Below are positions 9,494 through 18,572 of a stretch of 64,000 bases of DNA, piece after piece (positions within the stretch are counted from its first letter, which is position 1; each line of letters opens with the position of its first letter). The position numbers and the translations under genes are program-made. The notes beneath the pieces were generated by a model. That model saw only the letters and a program-made list of their open reading frames with translations. It did no database searches and was not told the origin of the DNA. The DNA comes from Gammaproteobacteria bacterium (lineage in GTDB: Bacteria; Pseudomonadota; Gammaproteobacteria; Enterobacterales; Psychrobiaceae), in contig JABSRU010000019.1 of the NCBI GenBank assembly GCA_013214965.1, positions 1 to 64,000 on the forward strand. Reading direction: 5' to 3'.

Positions 9494-10228
9494 ATGCTTA
9501 AAGTAGATAATATTTCAAAAACATTCGGTGACTTTACCGCCGTCGATGGCGTTTCATTTGAAGCCAAAGATGGTGAGATTACCGGGATCTTAGGCCCTAA
9601 CGGCGCAGGAAAAACCACCTGTTTACGGATCCTGTACGGATTGTTAAAACCAACGACGGGCTATGCAACGATTGATGGGATTGATGTTCAAAAGTCGGCG
9701 ATTACCGCGCGTAAATCGTTAGGGATATTTCCCGATCAATTTGGCATGAGTGAGCGCCTAACGGCGCGTGAGCAAATAGAATATTTTGCTCAAATGCACG
9801 GTTTGACGGGCGCGGCATTAAAAGAAGCCTTAGATCGGGTGATTAAAGATCTCGACATGGCAGAGATTAGCGACCGCCGCACTGAAGGTTTTTCGCAGGG
9901 GCAGCGGATGAAAGTGACCTTGGCGCAAGCCTTAGTGCATCGCCCTAAAAACTTAGTGCTCGATGAGCCAACTCGTGGTTTAGATGTCATGAGCACGCGA
10001 TTGTTACGGGAGCAATTACGTAAGTTAAAAGACGAAGGTCATTGTATTTTGTTTTCAAGTCATGTGATGCAAGAAGTGGCGGCGTTATGTGATCGGGTGA
10101 TTGTGGTGGCGAAAGGGAAAATCGTGGCTAATGGTTCACCAGAAGAGTTATGTAAACTAGCGGGCAAAGATAGCCTCGAAGACGCGTTTGTCGCGATTAT
10201 TGGTAGTGATGAAGGAGTTGCGGCATGA
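9494..10228 (+). CDS. ABC transporter ATPase, NatA-like
   Basis: 244 residues, a single nucleotide-binding domain. Walker A is GPNGAGKTT (about residues 35-43), the signature is FSQGQRMKV, Walker B is NLVLDEPTRGLD and the switch histidine is in SSHVMQE. The FSQGQ signature and overall pattern resemble NatA of the NatAB Na+ exporter. Its stop overlaps the start of the permease gene by four bases (ATGA), so the two are a translationally coupled pair. The likely role is energising export by the downstream membrane protein. The substrate (Na+ or other) is inferred from family only. Confidence 0.88.
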   Translation: MLKVDNISKTFGDFTAVDGVSFEAKDGEITGILGPNGAGKTTCLRILYGLLKPTTGYATIDGIDVQKSAITARKSLGIFPDQFGMSERLTAREQIEYFAQMHGLTGAALKEALDRVIKDLDMAEISDRRTEGFSQGQRMKVTLAQALVHRPKNLVLDEPTRGLDVMSTRLLREQLRKLKDEGHCILFSSHVMQEVAALCDRVIVVAKGKIVANGSPEELCKLAGKDSLEDAFVAIIGSDEGVAA

Positions 10229-11391
10229 TCGGTGTATTAAAAGGCTTAGTCCAAAAAGAGTTTCGTGAAGCGATTCGTGATCGCCGTGCCATTATGGCGG
10301 GTTTGTTTGCTATTTTCATGGGACCGGTGATGATGGCGGGGATCATTTTATTTCAAATTGATGAAGTGACTGAAATCAAACCAACCTATGTTGAGTTTAC
10401 TGGGGCAGAGCATGCGCCGAGCTTAATCTCATTTTTAGCCAGTCAGAAAGTATTGCCACGGGATAAAATCACCGAAGATGAAGTGGCGAAGTGGGCGAAA
10501 ATGCCGATCACTTTTACGATTCCTGATGATTATGCCACTAACATGGCGCAAGGTAAGCCAATTACTTTAATCATTAATGCCGATTTTAGTAATAAAAACT
10601 TGATGAAACCCTTGCGACGGTTTGAAAAAATTATCGCCCAATACAGTCGTTCTATTGGTAGTACTCGGCTATTAATGCGTGGTATTGATCCACGGATCAC
10701 TAATCCATTACTGCTCAATACCCAAGACACGGCAACACCTGAGTCAAAAAGTGGCTTAATGATGGGGATACTAGCGATGTTTATTATGATATCGCTGTTT
10801 ACTGCTTCAATGACCGCAGCGATTGATACCAGTGCTGGTGAGCGCGAACGTCATTCGCTGGAATTAATACTGTGCCAGCCGGTACCAACGAGTATGGTAG
10901 TGTTGTCGAAAGTGTTAATGGTCAGTGCCTATGGCACCATAGCCTCCATTATTACTATGATTGCCATGACTTTCACGATGTCTGCTCTACCGCTTGAAAA
11001 ACTCGGGATGTCGGTGATGGTTGATTTCTCAACCATGGCACTGATTGCTATAATGATTATTCCGTTAGGTTATTTAGCGGGTATTTTTCAACTGTTTTTT
11101 GCCTATCGCGCCAAAAGTTTTAAAGAAGCACAGTCTTATTTATCAATGATATTATTATTACCGATGATGGTGCCAATGGTCATTACTTTTTTGCCTCACA
11201 AACCGTTGTGGTTAGACTACGTACCACTAGCGGGACAGCATTTAATCATGGAAGCACTCTATAAAGGTGAAGGGGTCAATTGGCCGGCTTATGTGATTAC
11301 TGCATTGGTAACAACGGTGGTTGCGTTCGTGATGACTGCGATATTAGCAAAATCATTAAAATCTGAAAAAGTCGTACTAGGCTTAAGCTAA
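10225..11391 (+). CDS. ABC-2 type permease, NatB-like
   Basis: 388 residues with the ABC-2 permease layout: one N-terminal membrane segment (about 24-44, MAGLFAIFMGPVMMAGIILF), a large periplasmic domain (about 45-180), and five or so further membrane segments from residue 185 to the end. The element AGERERHSLELIL, between the second and third segments, is characteristic of NatB-type permeases. It overlaps the ATPase gene by four bases and is followed 27 bp later by the peptide symporter. The pair resembles NatAB, an Na+ efflux system in Bacillus. In a marine bacterium Na+ extrusion is plausible, but the substrate is inferred. Confidence 0.85.
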   Translation: MIGVLKGLVQKEFREAIRDRRAIMAGLFAIFMGPVMMAGIILFQIDEVTEIKPTYVEFTGAEHAPSLISFLASQKVLPRDKITEDEVAKWAKMPITFTIPDDYATNMAQGKPITLIINADFSNKNLMKPLRRFEKIIAQYSRSIGSTRLLMRGIDPRITNPLLLNTQDTATPESKSGLMMGILAMFIMISLFTASMTAAIDTSAGERERHSLELILCQPVPTSMVVLSKVLMVSAYGTIASIITMIAMTFTMSALPLEKLGMSVMVDFSTMALIAIMIIPLGYLAGIFQLFFAYRAKSFKEAQSYLSMILLLPMMVPMVITFLPHKPLWLDYVPLAGQHLIMEALYKGEGVNWPAYVITALVTTVVAFVMTAILAKSLKSEKVVLGLS

Positions 11392-11418
11392 AAATATAAT
11401 AACTAAAGAGAGAAGTTT

Positions 11419-12825
11419 ATGAATTCAATGCCATCTTCGGGAACCCTGCTTGGGCACCCAAAAGGGCTGTTCCTATTGTTCGGAACGGAAATGTGGGAGC
11501 GTTTTAGCTACTACGGCATGCGTGCTATTTTGGTGCTGTATTTAATTTCGACCGTTGAAAATGGCGGTTTTGGTTGGACAACTAGTGAAGCTTTAGGCTT
11601 GTACGGTACTTTTACTATGGCGGTTTACTTAACGCCAGTGTTAGGTGGTTGGTTAGCCGATAATGTCTTAGGGCAGCGTAAAAGTATTATTATTGGTGGG
11701 TTAACCATGGCGCTAGGGCATTTTGCTTTAGGGACTCCGCATCAGTTTATTGCTGGTCAGGAAGAAAACCTGTTTTATATCGGCTTGGTGCTGCTTTGTA
11801 TCGGTAATGGTTTATTTAAGCCAAACATCTCTACCTTGGTTGGTGATTTATATGAAGAAGGTGATGTACGCCGTGATCGCGCTTTCACTATTTTCTACAT
11901 GGGGATTAATATTGGTGCTTTTATTGCGCCACTCGTAATTGGTTATGTCGGTGAGAAAATTAACTGGCAGCTCGGCTTTATTTTTGCCGGCGTTGGGATG
12001 ATTTTATCGGTTATTATGCAATTAACCATGGCGCAACGTTATTTAGGTGATTTGGGTCGTGAACCTTCAGCAATGCGCACTACCAGTGATGGTAGTGCGG
12101 CTAAATCGCAGCCATTAACAGCTGTTGAACGTGATCGAGCTAAAGTTATCTTAATCATGAGCGTTATCTCCATTGTATTTTGGACCGGTTATGAGCAAGC
12201 GGGTGGCTTGTTGAATATTTACGCTAAAGATTTTACCGACCGTAATGTGATGGGGTTTGAAATGCCAGCATCATGGTTGCAATCTGTTTCGGCATTTTTT
12301 GTAGTGATGTTTGCGCCTATTTTTGCCGCGATGTGGACTAAGCTTGGCAGTAAAGAGCCATCGTCACCGAAAAAGTTTGCCTTTGGTTTGATCTTTCTAG
12401 GCGTCGCATTTCTATTTATGGTTGGTGCAACCTTAGTACAGGGTGGCGATAGCTCGGTTAAAGTCAGTGTAATGTGGCTAATATTCACTTATCTATTCTT
12501 AGTGTTTGGAGAGCTATGTTTATCACCAATTGGCTTATCGTTAGTGTCTAAATTGGCTCCGGTGAAGTTTTTATCATTATTGATGGGCGCATGGTTTCTG
12601 TGTACCGCTGCGGCCAATAAAATTGCTGGTGTGATAGGTGGGTATATTGGTGAAGGATCTGAACAAATCAATAATGCCTTTGCGATATTCTCTGGTTTAG
12701 CGATTAGCGGTTTTGCGGCCGGTATTATTGTGTTTTTGTTCTCTGGTAAGTTAGTTGACTGGATGCATGGCGCAGAAGGAAAAGAACGTGTTGAACATGA
12801 TCCCCGTGATCATGACGTCGTTTAA
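11419..12825 (+). CDS. POT/PTR2-family peptide:H+ symporter
   Basis: 468 residues of a major-facilitator protein with 12 or more membrane helices. The proton-dependent oligopeptide transporter signatures are present: LFGTEMWERFSYYGMRAIL near the N-terminus (the ExxERF proton-coupling motif), GGWLADNVLGQRK, and FTIFYMGINIGAF (the PTR2 signature). The FWTGYEQAGG motif of the C-terminal half is also there. It imports di- and tripeptides with protons at the inner membrane. The preceding secreted peptidase could supply substrates, so a peptide-scavenging group is likely. It has its own GAGAGAAG ribosome-binding site 27 bp after the permease gene, so cotranscription is possible. A YceI gene follows 17 bp later. 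Confidence 0.93.
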   Translation: MNSMPSSGTLLGHPKGLFLLFGTEMWERFSYYGMRAILVLYLISTVENGGFGWTTSEALGLYGTFTMAVYLTPVLGGWLADNVLGQRKSIIIGGLTMALGHFALGTPHQFIAGQEENLFYIGLVLLCIGNGLFKPNISTLVGDLYEEGDVRRDRAFTIFYMGINIGAFIAPLVIGYVGEKINWQLGFIFAGVGMILSVIMQLTMAQRYLGDLGREPSAMRTTSDGSAAKSQPLTAVERDRAKVILIMSVISIVFWTGYEQAGGLLNIYAKDFTDRNVMGFEMPASWLQSVSAFFVVMFAPIFAAMWTKLGSKEPSSPKKFAFGLIFLGVAFLFMVGATLVQGGDSSVKVSVMWLIFTYLFLVFGELCLSPIGLSLVSKLAPVKFLSLLMGAWFLCTAAANKIAGVIGGYIGEGSEQINNAFAIFSGLAISGFAAGIIVFLFSGKLVDWMHGAEGKERVEHDPRDHDVV

Positions 12826-12842
12826 TTAATTGAGGAAGTACC

Positions 12843-13427
12843 ATGTTTAAATTATTAGTTATCTTAAGTTTGGTGTTAGCGAGTTCACTAGCACAAGCCA
12901 ATTGGTTGGTGGATACTAACCACTCAAATGTTAGTTTTGTCAGTATCAAAAAGAACACCATTGCAGAAGCTCATCACTTTAATCAATTTTCAGGGGATAT
13001 GAGTAGTACTGGTCAATTTGTGTTTAATATTGATCTAAGCAGCGTTGAAACCGGGATTCCGATTCGAAATCAGCGAATGATTCAGTATTTATTTGAGACT
13101 AAAAAATTTACTGATGCAAAAATTACTGCGCAATTAGATCCTAAATTAATCGCTCAATTAGCGGTGTCTAATTCAATGACCCAGCAGATTAAGGCAGTGT
13201 TGAATCTTCATGGTGTGAGTAAAGAGCTAACCTTTGAGGTTGTCATTACAAAAACCGCTAGCGATCGAGTGTTAGTTAGCACGATTAAACCCATTATCAT
13301 TAATGCGGGTGATTTTATGTTAACGGCTGGGATTGATAAATTACGTGATTTGGCTTCATTACCACAAATTAGCTATGCGGTTCCGGTTTCGTTTAACTTG
13401 CAGTTAATTAAGTTAACATTAAGATAA
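12843..13427 (+). CDS. Periplasmic YceI-family protein
   Basis: 194 residues beginning with a clear signal peptide (LLVILSLVLASSLAQA, cleavage near residue 19). The mature part starts NWLVDTNHSNVSFVSIKK and has SSVETGIPIRNQRM and LTFEV, the pattern of the YceI lipocalin-like fold. E. coli YceI binds a polyisoprenoid (octaprenyl) chain in a beta-barrel; the cellular role is uncertain. Length matches the family (about 190). It follows the peptide symporter by 17 bp and is followed by an intrinsic terminator at 13461, so it probably closes that transcription unit. Confidence 0.88.
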   Translation: MFKLLVILSLVLASSLAQANWLVDTNHSNVSFVSIKKNTIAEAHHFNQFSGDMSSTGQFVFNIDLSSVETGIPIRNQRMIQYLFETKKFTDAKITAQLDPKLIAQLAVSNSMTQQIKAVLNLHGVSKELTFEVVITKTASDRVLVSTIKPIIINAGDFMLTAGIDKLRDLASLPQISYAVPVSFNLQLIKLTLR

Positions 13428-13460
13428 TTTGACTATTGATATTGATTGTCGACATTGATT

Positions 13461-13499
13461 ATCCAACACTGGCATTTCAACCTGAGTTGGATTTTTTTT
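13461..13499 (+). terminator. Intrinsic terminator after the YceI gene
   Basis: ATCCAAC (13461-13467) pairs with GTTGGAT (13486-13492) and is followed by eight T. It separates the transporter/YceI unit from the cyclophilin gene. Confidence 0.8.
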
Positions 13500-13553
13500 G
13501 ATTATTAGCTATAATCAAAAAACACTAAGTTAATGATAATAAAGAGTAATAAT

Positions 13554-14324
13554 ATGTATTTGAATTGTAATAGAATGTATTCAAAGTCGGCTGTTCTCGG
13601 TAACACTTTGTTACTTATGTTAAGTTCATTGTTGTTTTCTGCACAGGCCACTATTGTCCAAATAAACACATCACAGGGGAAAATAAAAGTTAACCTGTTT
13701 GATAAAACGACGCCAGAAACGGTCAAAAACTTCTTAAGCTATGTTGAAGATAACAGTTGGACCGATTCTGTGATCCATCGCAGTGCCAGTAATTTTGTAC
13801 TACAGGGCGGCGGTTTTAGTTTTGAAGGTGCTTGGCCTTTAACCGCCATTAAGTCCAAAGCTGCGGTTAAAAACGAACCGGTGTGGTCTAATGTCAGCGG
13901 CACGATTGCGATGGCTAAAGTAAAAAACCAACCTAACAGCGCCACCAACCAATGGTTTTTTAATCTAAAAGATAATAGTGCCATTCTCGATGTTGATAAT
14001 GGTGGTTTTACCGTGTTTGGTCAAGTGGTTGAAGATGGTATGAAGGTCGTTACGGCCATTGCCAATTTAAAGACCTGTTATGATATCCCGATGATCGATT
14101 ACACAGTCGAACAATGTAAGAACAAGTTTGTGCCAGGGGTTAAAAACTTTGTCACGGTCTACAGTGTCGAAATCCTTAACTCTACCGCTGACTCAGCCGA
14201 TGGTTTAACTAAAGTCAAAAACACCTTACTGACGGCGGAAAAACCAACCAGTAAAAGTAGTGGTGGTAGCTTGTCTTGGTTAGTATTATTAAGTTTAGGT
14301 TTGGTTGTTTTTCGTCGAAAATAA
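13554..14324 (+). CDS. Exported cyclophilin-type peptidyl-prolyl isomerase with GlyGly-CTERM tail
   Basis: About 256 residues from the ATG at 13554, which has AAAGAG seven bases upstream. An in-frame ATG at 13533 would add seven residues, and another at 13575 is possible. A signal peptide (TLLLMLSSLLFSAQA) precedes a cyclophilin domain: IVQINTSQGKIKVNLF, TVKNFLSY, VIHRS, FVLQGGGF, NSATNQWFFNL and FTVFGQVVEDG. The C-terminus after a low-complexity linker is SSGGS, then a hydrophobic helix, then RRK. That is the GlyGly-CTERM layout recognised by rhombosortase, which cleaves near the Gly-Gly before export by type II secretion. The enzyme would therefore act outside the inner membrane. No rhombosortase gene is in this window. 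Confidence 0.87.
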   Translation: MYLNCNRMYSKSAVLGNTLLLMLSSLLFSAQATIVQINTSQGKIKVNLFDKTTPETVKNFLSYVEDNSWTDSVIHRSASNFVLQGGGFSFEGAWPLTAIKSKAAVKNEPVWSNVSGTIAMAKVKNQPNSATNQWFFNLKDNSAILDVDNGGFTVFGQVVEDGMKVVTAIANLKTCYDIPMIDYTVEQCKNKFVPGVKNFVTVYSVEILNSTADSADGLTKVKNTLLTAEKPTSKSSGGSLSWLVLLSLGLVVFRRK

Positions 14325-14376
14325 AACACTAAAATCTATGATATATTGAAGTCACTTTTATTTATGAATAATACTA

Positions 14377-15987
14377 ATGACTTCAATTATTTCAACGACG
14401 ACGGCCTCATTACTGGCGCTATCGTTACTGGGCTGTAGCAGCCCCCAAATAGAAAACTCGGATCCGACAGCAGTTCAACTCGATAACGTTCATCAACATA
14501 TTAAAGTGCTCGCTTCCGACGAATTCGGTGGGCGTGGTCCGCTAACCGCTGGTGAAACTCTCACCATCAATTATCTAGCGCAACAATATAAAGCATTGGG
14601 CTTGATCGGTGCTGATGCTGGGCGTTTTTTACAACCGGTGACAATGGCGAAACTAACCCCTGACCAAAACATGACATTGAATATCGGTGAACTTAAATTT
14701 AAGTCTGGTCGTGATTTTACAGTGCGAACTCAGCAACTTAAATCTAAAGTCTCCCTGAACAATTCAGAACTTATTTTTGTTGGTTACGGTATTAATGCCC
14801 CTGAATACCAATGGAATGATTACGCAGATATAGACGTTAAAGGTAAAACCTTGGTGATGTTGGTTAATGATCCAGGTTTTTCGACGCAAAATGATCAACT
14901 ATTTACTGGTAATGCGATGACTTATTATGGTCGTTGGACCTATAAATATGAAGAAGCAGCACGACAAGGAGCGGCAGCAGTGCTAATTGTACACGAAACA
15001 GTGCCGGCAGCCTATCCGTGGAGTGTGGTTGAAAGCTCTAATACCGGGAGTAAATACACACTGATCGATGATGATAATAACAGTTCACAACTACCGATGA
15101 TGGGCTGGCTACATATTGATGCTACCGAGCAAGTGTTTAAAGCCGCTGGGCTTAATTATCGCCAGTTAAAACAGCAAGCGTTAAGTCCAGATTTTAAAGC
15201 GCAGTCGCTAAAATTAATGGCCAATGTAACCCTTAATAATGAAATTACCCACGCGAAATCACACAATGTCTTAGCACAATTGACCGGCAGTGAATTCCCA
15301 GATGAATATATCATCATTAGTGCCCATTGGGATCATTTTGGCACCAAGCAAACCGCTACTGGGCCTAAAATTTATAACGGTGCGATCGATAACGCCACCG
15401 GCAGTGCAGCAACGGTTGAAATCGCCAGAATATTAAGCCAACTTCATCAAATTAAACCTTTTAAACGCTCGATAGTGTTTGCAAATTTTACCGCGGAAGA
15501 AACAGGGTTAATTGGCTCGCAATTGTTTGCTGAGGGTGGGGTGATTGCAACAAATAAAATGGTGGCCTTGCTCAATATTGATGGTATGAATGCGCTCGAT
15601 GGTGTCGATTATATTCTGCAATATGGCAAAGGGTTGTCAGAAATGGAAAATTATTTAGCGCAGGCTGCCGCTAAGCAGCAACGCATGGTCAAAATGGATC
15701 CTCGACCACAAAATGGTTTGTTTTTCCGCTCTGATCACTTTTCATTAGCGAAGCAAGGAGTTCCGAGTTTATTGTTTATGAGCCTTGGCGATACTGATCC
15801 CGAATATATCACTCATCGTTATCACAAAGAAGCCGATGATTACTCGCCACTTTGGTCGTTAGGCGGCGTAAAACAAGACATTGAATTAATCGTTGATATT
15901 GCCACCAAACTGGCTAATAACAATGATTGGCCGAAATGGCTCGCCGATTCAGACTTTAAAAAACGACGCCAGCAAGACCGTCGATAA
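14377..15987 (+). CDS. M28-family metallopeptidase lipoprotein
   Basis: 536 residues. The lipoprotein signal ends in the lipobox LLGC at about residues 17-20. A PA-like inserted domain (about 130-280) precedes the M28 catalytic domain. Zinc ligands are visible: H317 and D319 in SAHWDHFG, D338 in GAIDNATGSA, E374/E375 in NFTAEETGL, D408 or so in LNIDGMN, and a late histidine in FRSDHFSLAKQGVPS. These two-zinc exopeptidases release N-terminal residues from peptides in the periplasm or at the cell surface. It stands alone, and a shared terminator separates it from the convergent prolyl oligopeptidase. Aminopeptidase specificity is inferred. Confidence 0.9.
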   Translation: MTSIISTTTASLLALSLLGCSSPQIENSDPTAVQLDNVHQHIKVLASDEFGGRGPLTAGETLTINYLAQQYKALGLIGADAGRFLQPVTMAKLTPDQNMTLNIGELKFKSGRDFTVRTQQLKSKVSLNNSELIFVGYGINAPEYQWNDYADIDVKGKTLVMLVNDPGFSTQNDQLFTGNAMTYYGRWTYKYEEAARQGAAAVLIVHETVPAAYPWSVVESSNTGSKYTLIDDDNNSSQLPMMGWLHIDATEQVFKAAGLNYRQLKQQALSPDFKAQSLKLMANVTLNNEITHAKSHNVLAQLTGSEFPDEYIIISAHWDHFGTKQTATGPKIYNGAIDNATGSAATVEIARILSQLHQIKPFKRSIVFANFTAEETGLIGSQLFAEGGVIATNKMVALLNIDGMNALDGVDYILQYGKGLSEMENYLAQAAAKQQRMVKMDPRPQNGLFFRSDHFSLAKQGVPSLLFMSLGDTDPEYITHRYHKEADDYSPLWSLGGVKQDIELIVDIATKLANNNDWPKWLADSDFKKRRQQDRR

Positions 15988-16015
15988 AAAAAAGCCGCTG
16001 ATGCGGCTTTTTTAT
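15985..16015. terminator. Bidirectional terminator between convergent peptidase genes
   Basis: AAAAAAAGCCGC, a TGAT loop, then GCGGCTTTTTT. The A run on one side and the T run on the other make it work on both strands, ending the M28 gene (+) and the prolyl oligopeptidase gene (-). Confidence 0.88.
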
Positions 16016-16038
16016 TGAGCTACTTATTCGGTGCTGGG

Positions 16039-18141
16039 TTACTTAAGTTGTTGCCATAAGTAGCTATAAACTAACGCATACATGTCAGCACGTTGACTAT
16101 TATCCGCAGCGCCAGCATGACCGCCTTCCATGTTTTCATAGTAATAAACTTCTTTCCCTAAATCTTGCATTCTCGCGACCATTTTTCGGGCGTGACCTGG
16201 GTGAACACGATCATCTTTAGTCGACGTAGTAAAGAATACTTTCGGGTAATCTTTATTTGGATCTAAGTTATGAAATGGTGAATAAGTTTTAATGTAATTC
16301 CACATTTTTGGATCATCGGGATCGCCATATTCAGCGGCCCAACTTGCACCCGCTAATAGTTTGGTGTAGCGCTTCATGTCTAATAAAGGTACCTGACAGA
16401 CCACCGCATTATAGAGATCGGGACGACGGGTTAAAGCTGCGCCCATTAGTAGACCGCCATTACTGCCGCCTTGAATACCAAGATGGCGCGATGAAGTAAT
16501 GCCACGATCAATTAAGTCTTGAGCGATGGCTTCAAAATCTTCATAGGCTTTATGACGATTGGTTTTTAATGCCGCCTGATGCCAGCGTGGACCAAATTCA
16601 CCACCACCACGAATATTAGATAGCACATAAATGCCACCTTTTTTGAGCCAACTATTGCCTAAAATAGACGAGTAATAAGGTTTCAGAGAAACTTCAAAAC
16701 CACCGTAGCCATAGAGTAAAGTAGGGTTTTTTCCATCCAGTTTTATACCTTTCTTCATAATCGCAAAATAAGGCACTTTGGTGCCATCTTTTGAGATTGC
16801 CCACAGTTGTTTTGTTTCTAAGTCATCGCTGTTAAATGTTGATTTTTGTGATTTTAATAGCGTTAACTTGCCAGAAATACCATCGACTTTAAATAAGCTA
16901 TTAGGTTTTAGGAAACTGGTGTAGTTAATGAAGAAATCATCGTTCGTTTCACTGGTGTTTAGGACACTCACCGTGCCAGTATCATCGATATCGACTTGGC
17001 TTGATTGCCATTGATTGTTGTGATTGGCAAAGCGAATCACTTTTGATTTTACATTATCAAGTACGGTTACTAATAAGGTGTTTTTAGTGGTTTTCACTGA
17101 ACTGATCGATAAACTATCCGTTGGCGCAATCAGTAATTGATAGCTTGCTGTACCCGCTAAAATATCATCTAGTTTGGCATAAACAATACTACCTTGAGTA
17201 AATGTTTGGCCTCCAACGTTCCATTCGCTTTTTAATTTAACGAATAATTGTTGGTTTAAGTAAGCACTCATTCCTGCATCGCTAGGGATGTCTAGCGCAA
17301 TGTTTTTTCCGTCTTTCACAATAAACACTTTGCTTGAATAGAATGAGGTCGCATCATAAATGACATCGACATTGCCGTTATCAGAAAACATTCGATAACC
17401 CGTGGCTGCAACTGAGGCTTTGTCTGAGCTGTAAAGCGTTGCCGCAGCACTGAGTGGAGTGCCACGGTGCCATAATTTGATGATGCGCGGATAACCTGAG
17501 TCCGTTAAACTACCTGAGCCAAAATCAGTGCCGACATAAACAGAATTAATATCGCGCCATGAAATGTCACTTTTCGCTTCGGCTAGTTCAAAACCGCCTT
17601 TGACAAACTGTTGAGTTGCAATGTCGAATTCCCGTACAACTACGGCATCACTGCCGCCTGGCGATAAGCTAACTAAACAGCGGTTGTAATCAGGGTAAAG
17701 ACAATTCATGCCCTTATAAACCCAGCTTTGACCGTCGGTTTTTGCTAGTACGTCGATATCAAGAACCGTTTGCCATTTTGGATGCTCTTTTTGGTATTCT
17801 GCCATGGTGGTGCGACGATAAATGCCTCGTTGATGATCTTTGTCGGTCCAGAAATTATAGAGATAATCACCACGCTGAGTAGCATAGGGAATACGGTCAG
17901 TTGAGTTAAGCAACTCAAGATTTTTATCATAAATGGCTTGATAATTATCAGTCGATTTCAAGACATTAAAAGCACTTTTATTTTGAGCTTTCACCCAATT
18001 AAGTGCTTTTTCACCTTCAACGTTTTCGAGCCATAGATAACTAGAGTCAGGGAACTCTTTAACATCATGTTGCGGCTGCTCAGTCGTACTACAGCCTGCT
18101 AACACGGCAACACTCGCCGCAATAAGGGATATATTTTTCAT
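16039..18141 (-). CDS. Prolyl oligopeptidase (S9A) lipoprotein
   Basis: 700 residues. The lipobox VLAGC lies near residues 13-17, so the enzyme should be a periplasmic lipoprotein. A seven-bladed propeller (about 75-420) precedes the alpha/beta-hydrolase domain with YGYGGFEV, LSNIRGGGEFGP and the nucleophile S560 in GGSNGG. The acid is in TSTKDDRVHP and the histidine in EGGHAG near the C-terminus. S9A enzymes cleave short peptides after proline. With the S33-like, M28 and POT genes it fits a peptide-degrading suite, though it has its own promoter region (18142-18338, no other feature seen). Confidence 0.93.
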   Translation of the reverse strand: MKNISLIAASVAVLAGCSTTEQPQHDVKEFPDSSYLWLENVEGEKALNWVKAQNKSAFNVLKSTDNYQAIYDKNLELLNSTDRIPYATQRGDYLYNFWTDKDHQRGIYRRTTMAEYQKEHPKWQTVLDIDVLAKTDGQSWVYKGMNCLYPDYNRCLVSLSPGGSDAVVVREFDIATQQFVKGGFELAEAKSDISWRDINSVYVGTDFGSGSLTDSGYPRIIKLWHRGTPLSAAATLYSSDKASVAATGYRMFSDNGNVDVIYDATSFYSSKVFIVKDGKNIALDIPSDAGMSAYLNQQLFVKLKSEWNVGGQTFTQGSIVYAKLDDILAGTASYQLLIAPTDSLSISSVKTTKNTLLVTVLDNVKSKVIRFANHNNQWQSSQVDIDDTGTVSVLNTSETNDDFFINYTSFLKPNSLFKVDGISGKLTLLKSQKSTFNSDDLETKQLWAISKDGTKVPYFAIMKKGIKLDGKNPTLLYGYGGFEVSLKPYYSSILGNSWLKKGGIYVLSNIRGGGEFGPRWHQAALKTNRHKAYEDFEAIAQDLIDRGITSSRHLGIQGGSNGGLLMGAALTRRPDLYNAVVCQVPLLDMKRYTKLLAGASWAAEYGDPDDPKMWNYIKTYSPFHNLDPNKDYPKVFFTTSTKDDRVHPGHARKMVARMQDLGKEVYYYENMEGGHAGAADNSQRADMYALVYSYLWQQLK

Positions 18142-18338
18142 TTTTATTATCTTTCCTAAGAGCTAAAACAACTGCTAACATTGCTTGAATAGACTTTAAA
18201 ACACAAGCGTTTAAATGTAACAATTGATTCAAAGACATGAGTATATTTAATGTGAACGAGTGCAATTAAATCAATGCCATTATGGTAAAAAACATCAAAA
18301 TTTGCTATAAATAGCGCCTAATTTATTCAAGAGAAGCA

Positions 18339-18509
18339 ATGATGACAAATCAAGAGCACAATCATAATCAAGAACCTCATGTTCACGGTCCTGGTTGTTC
18401 ACACCATGAGCCACAAACACCAGTGGTACGTGAAGGTGAAAAAATTGGCCGTAATGATCCTTGTTCATGTGGTAGCGAAAAGAAATATAAAAAGTGTTGT
18501 GGTAAGTAA
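18339..18509 (+). CDS. Small SEC-C zinc-motif protein
   Basis: 56 residues, below usual reading-frame cut-offs. It starts ATGATG at 18339, seven bases after AGAGAAG. The N-terminal half is rich in His, Glu and Pro ([18 protein letters not shown]). The C-terminal half is a complete SEC-C motif, [20 protein letters not shown], with the CxCx8CC zinc ligands known from the SecA tail. Short Shewanella/Vibrio proteins of this type are annotated as SEC-C or PBPRA1643-family metal-binding proteins with no assigned function. It is convergent with nothing and 63 bp before the pseudouridine synthase gene. A longer reading frame on the other strand (18295-18513) is only its shadow. Confidence 0.88.
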   Translation: MMTNQEHNHNQEPHVHGPGCSHHEPQTPVVREGEKIGRNDPCSCGSEKKYKKCCGK

Positions 18510-18572
18510 CCATGACACTAAAAGGTAGGTCTATCGCCTACCTTTACTCTTCGAATTTTATAGAGAAAACCT

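Noticed and set aside
18295..18513. Minus-strand frame over the SEC-C gene
   Set aside because: Shadow of the plus-strand SEC-C gene, whose product matches a known motif exactly.
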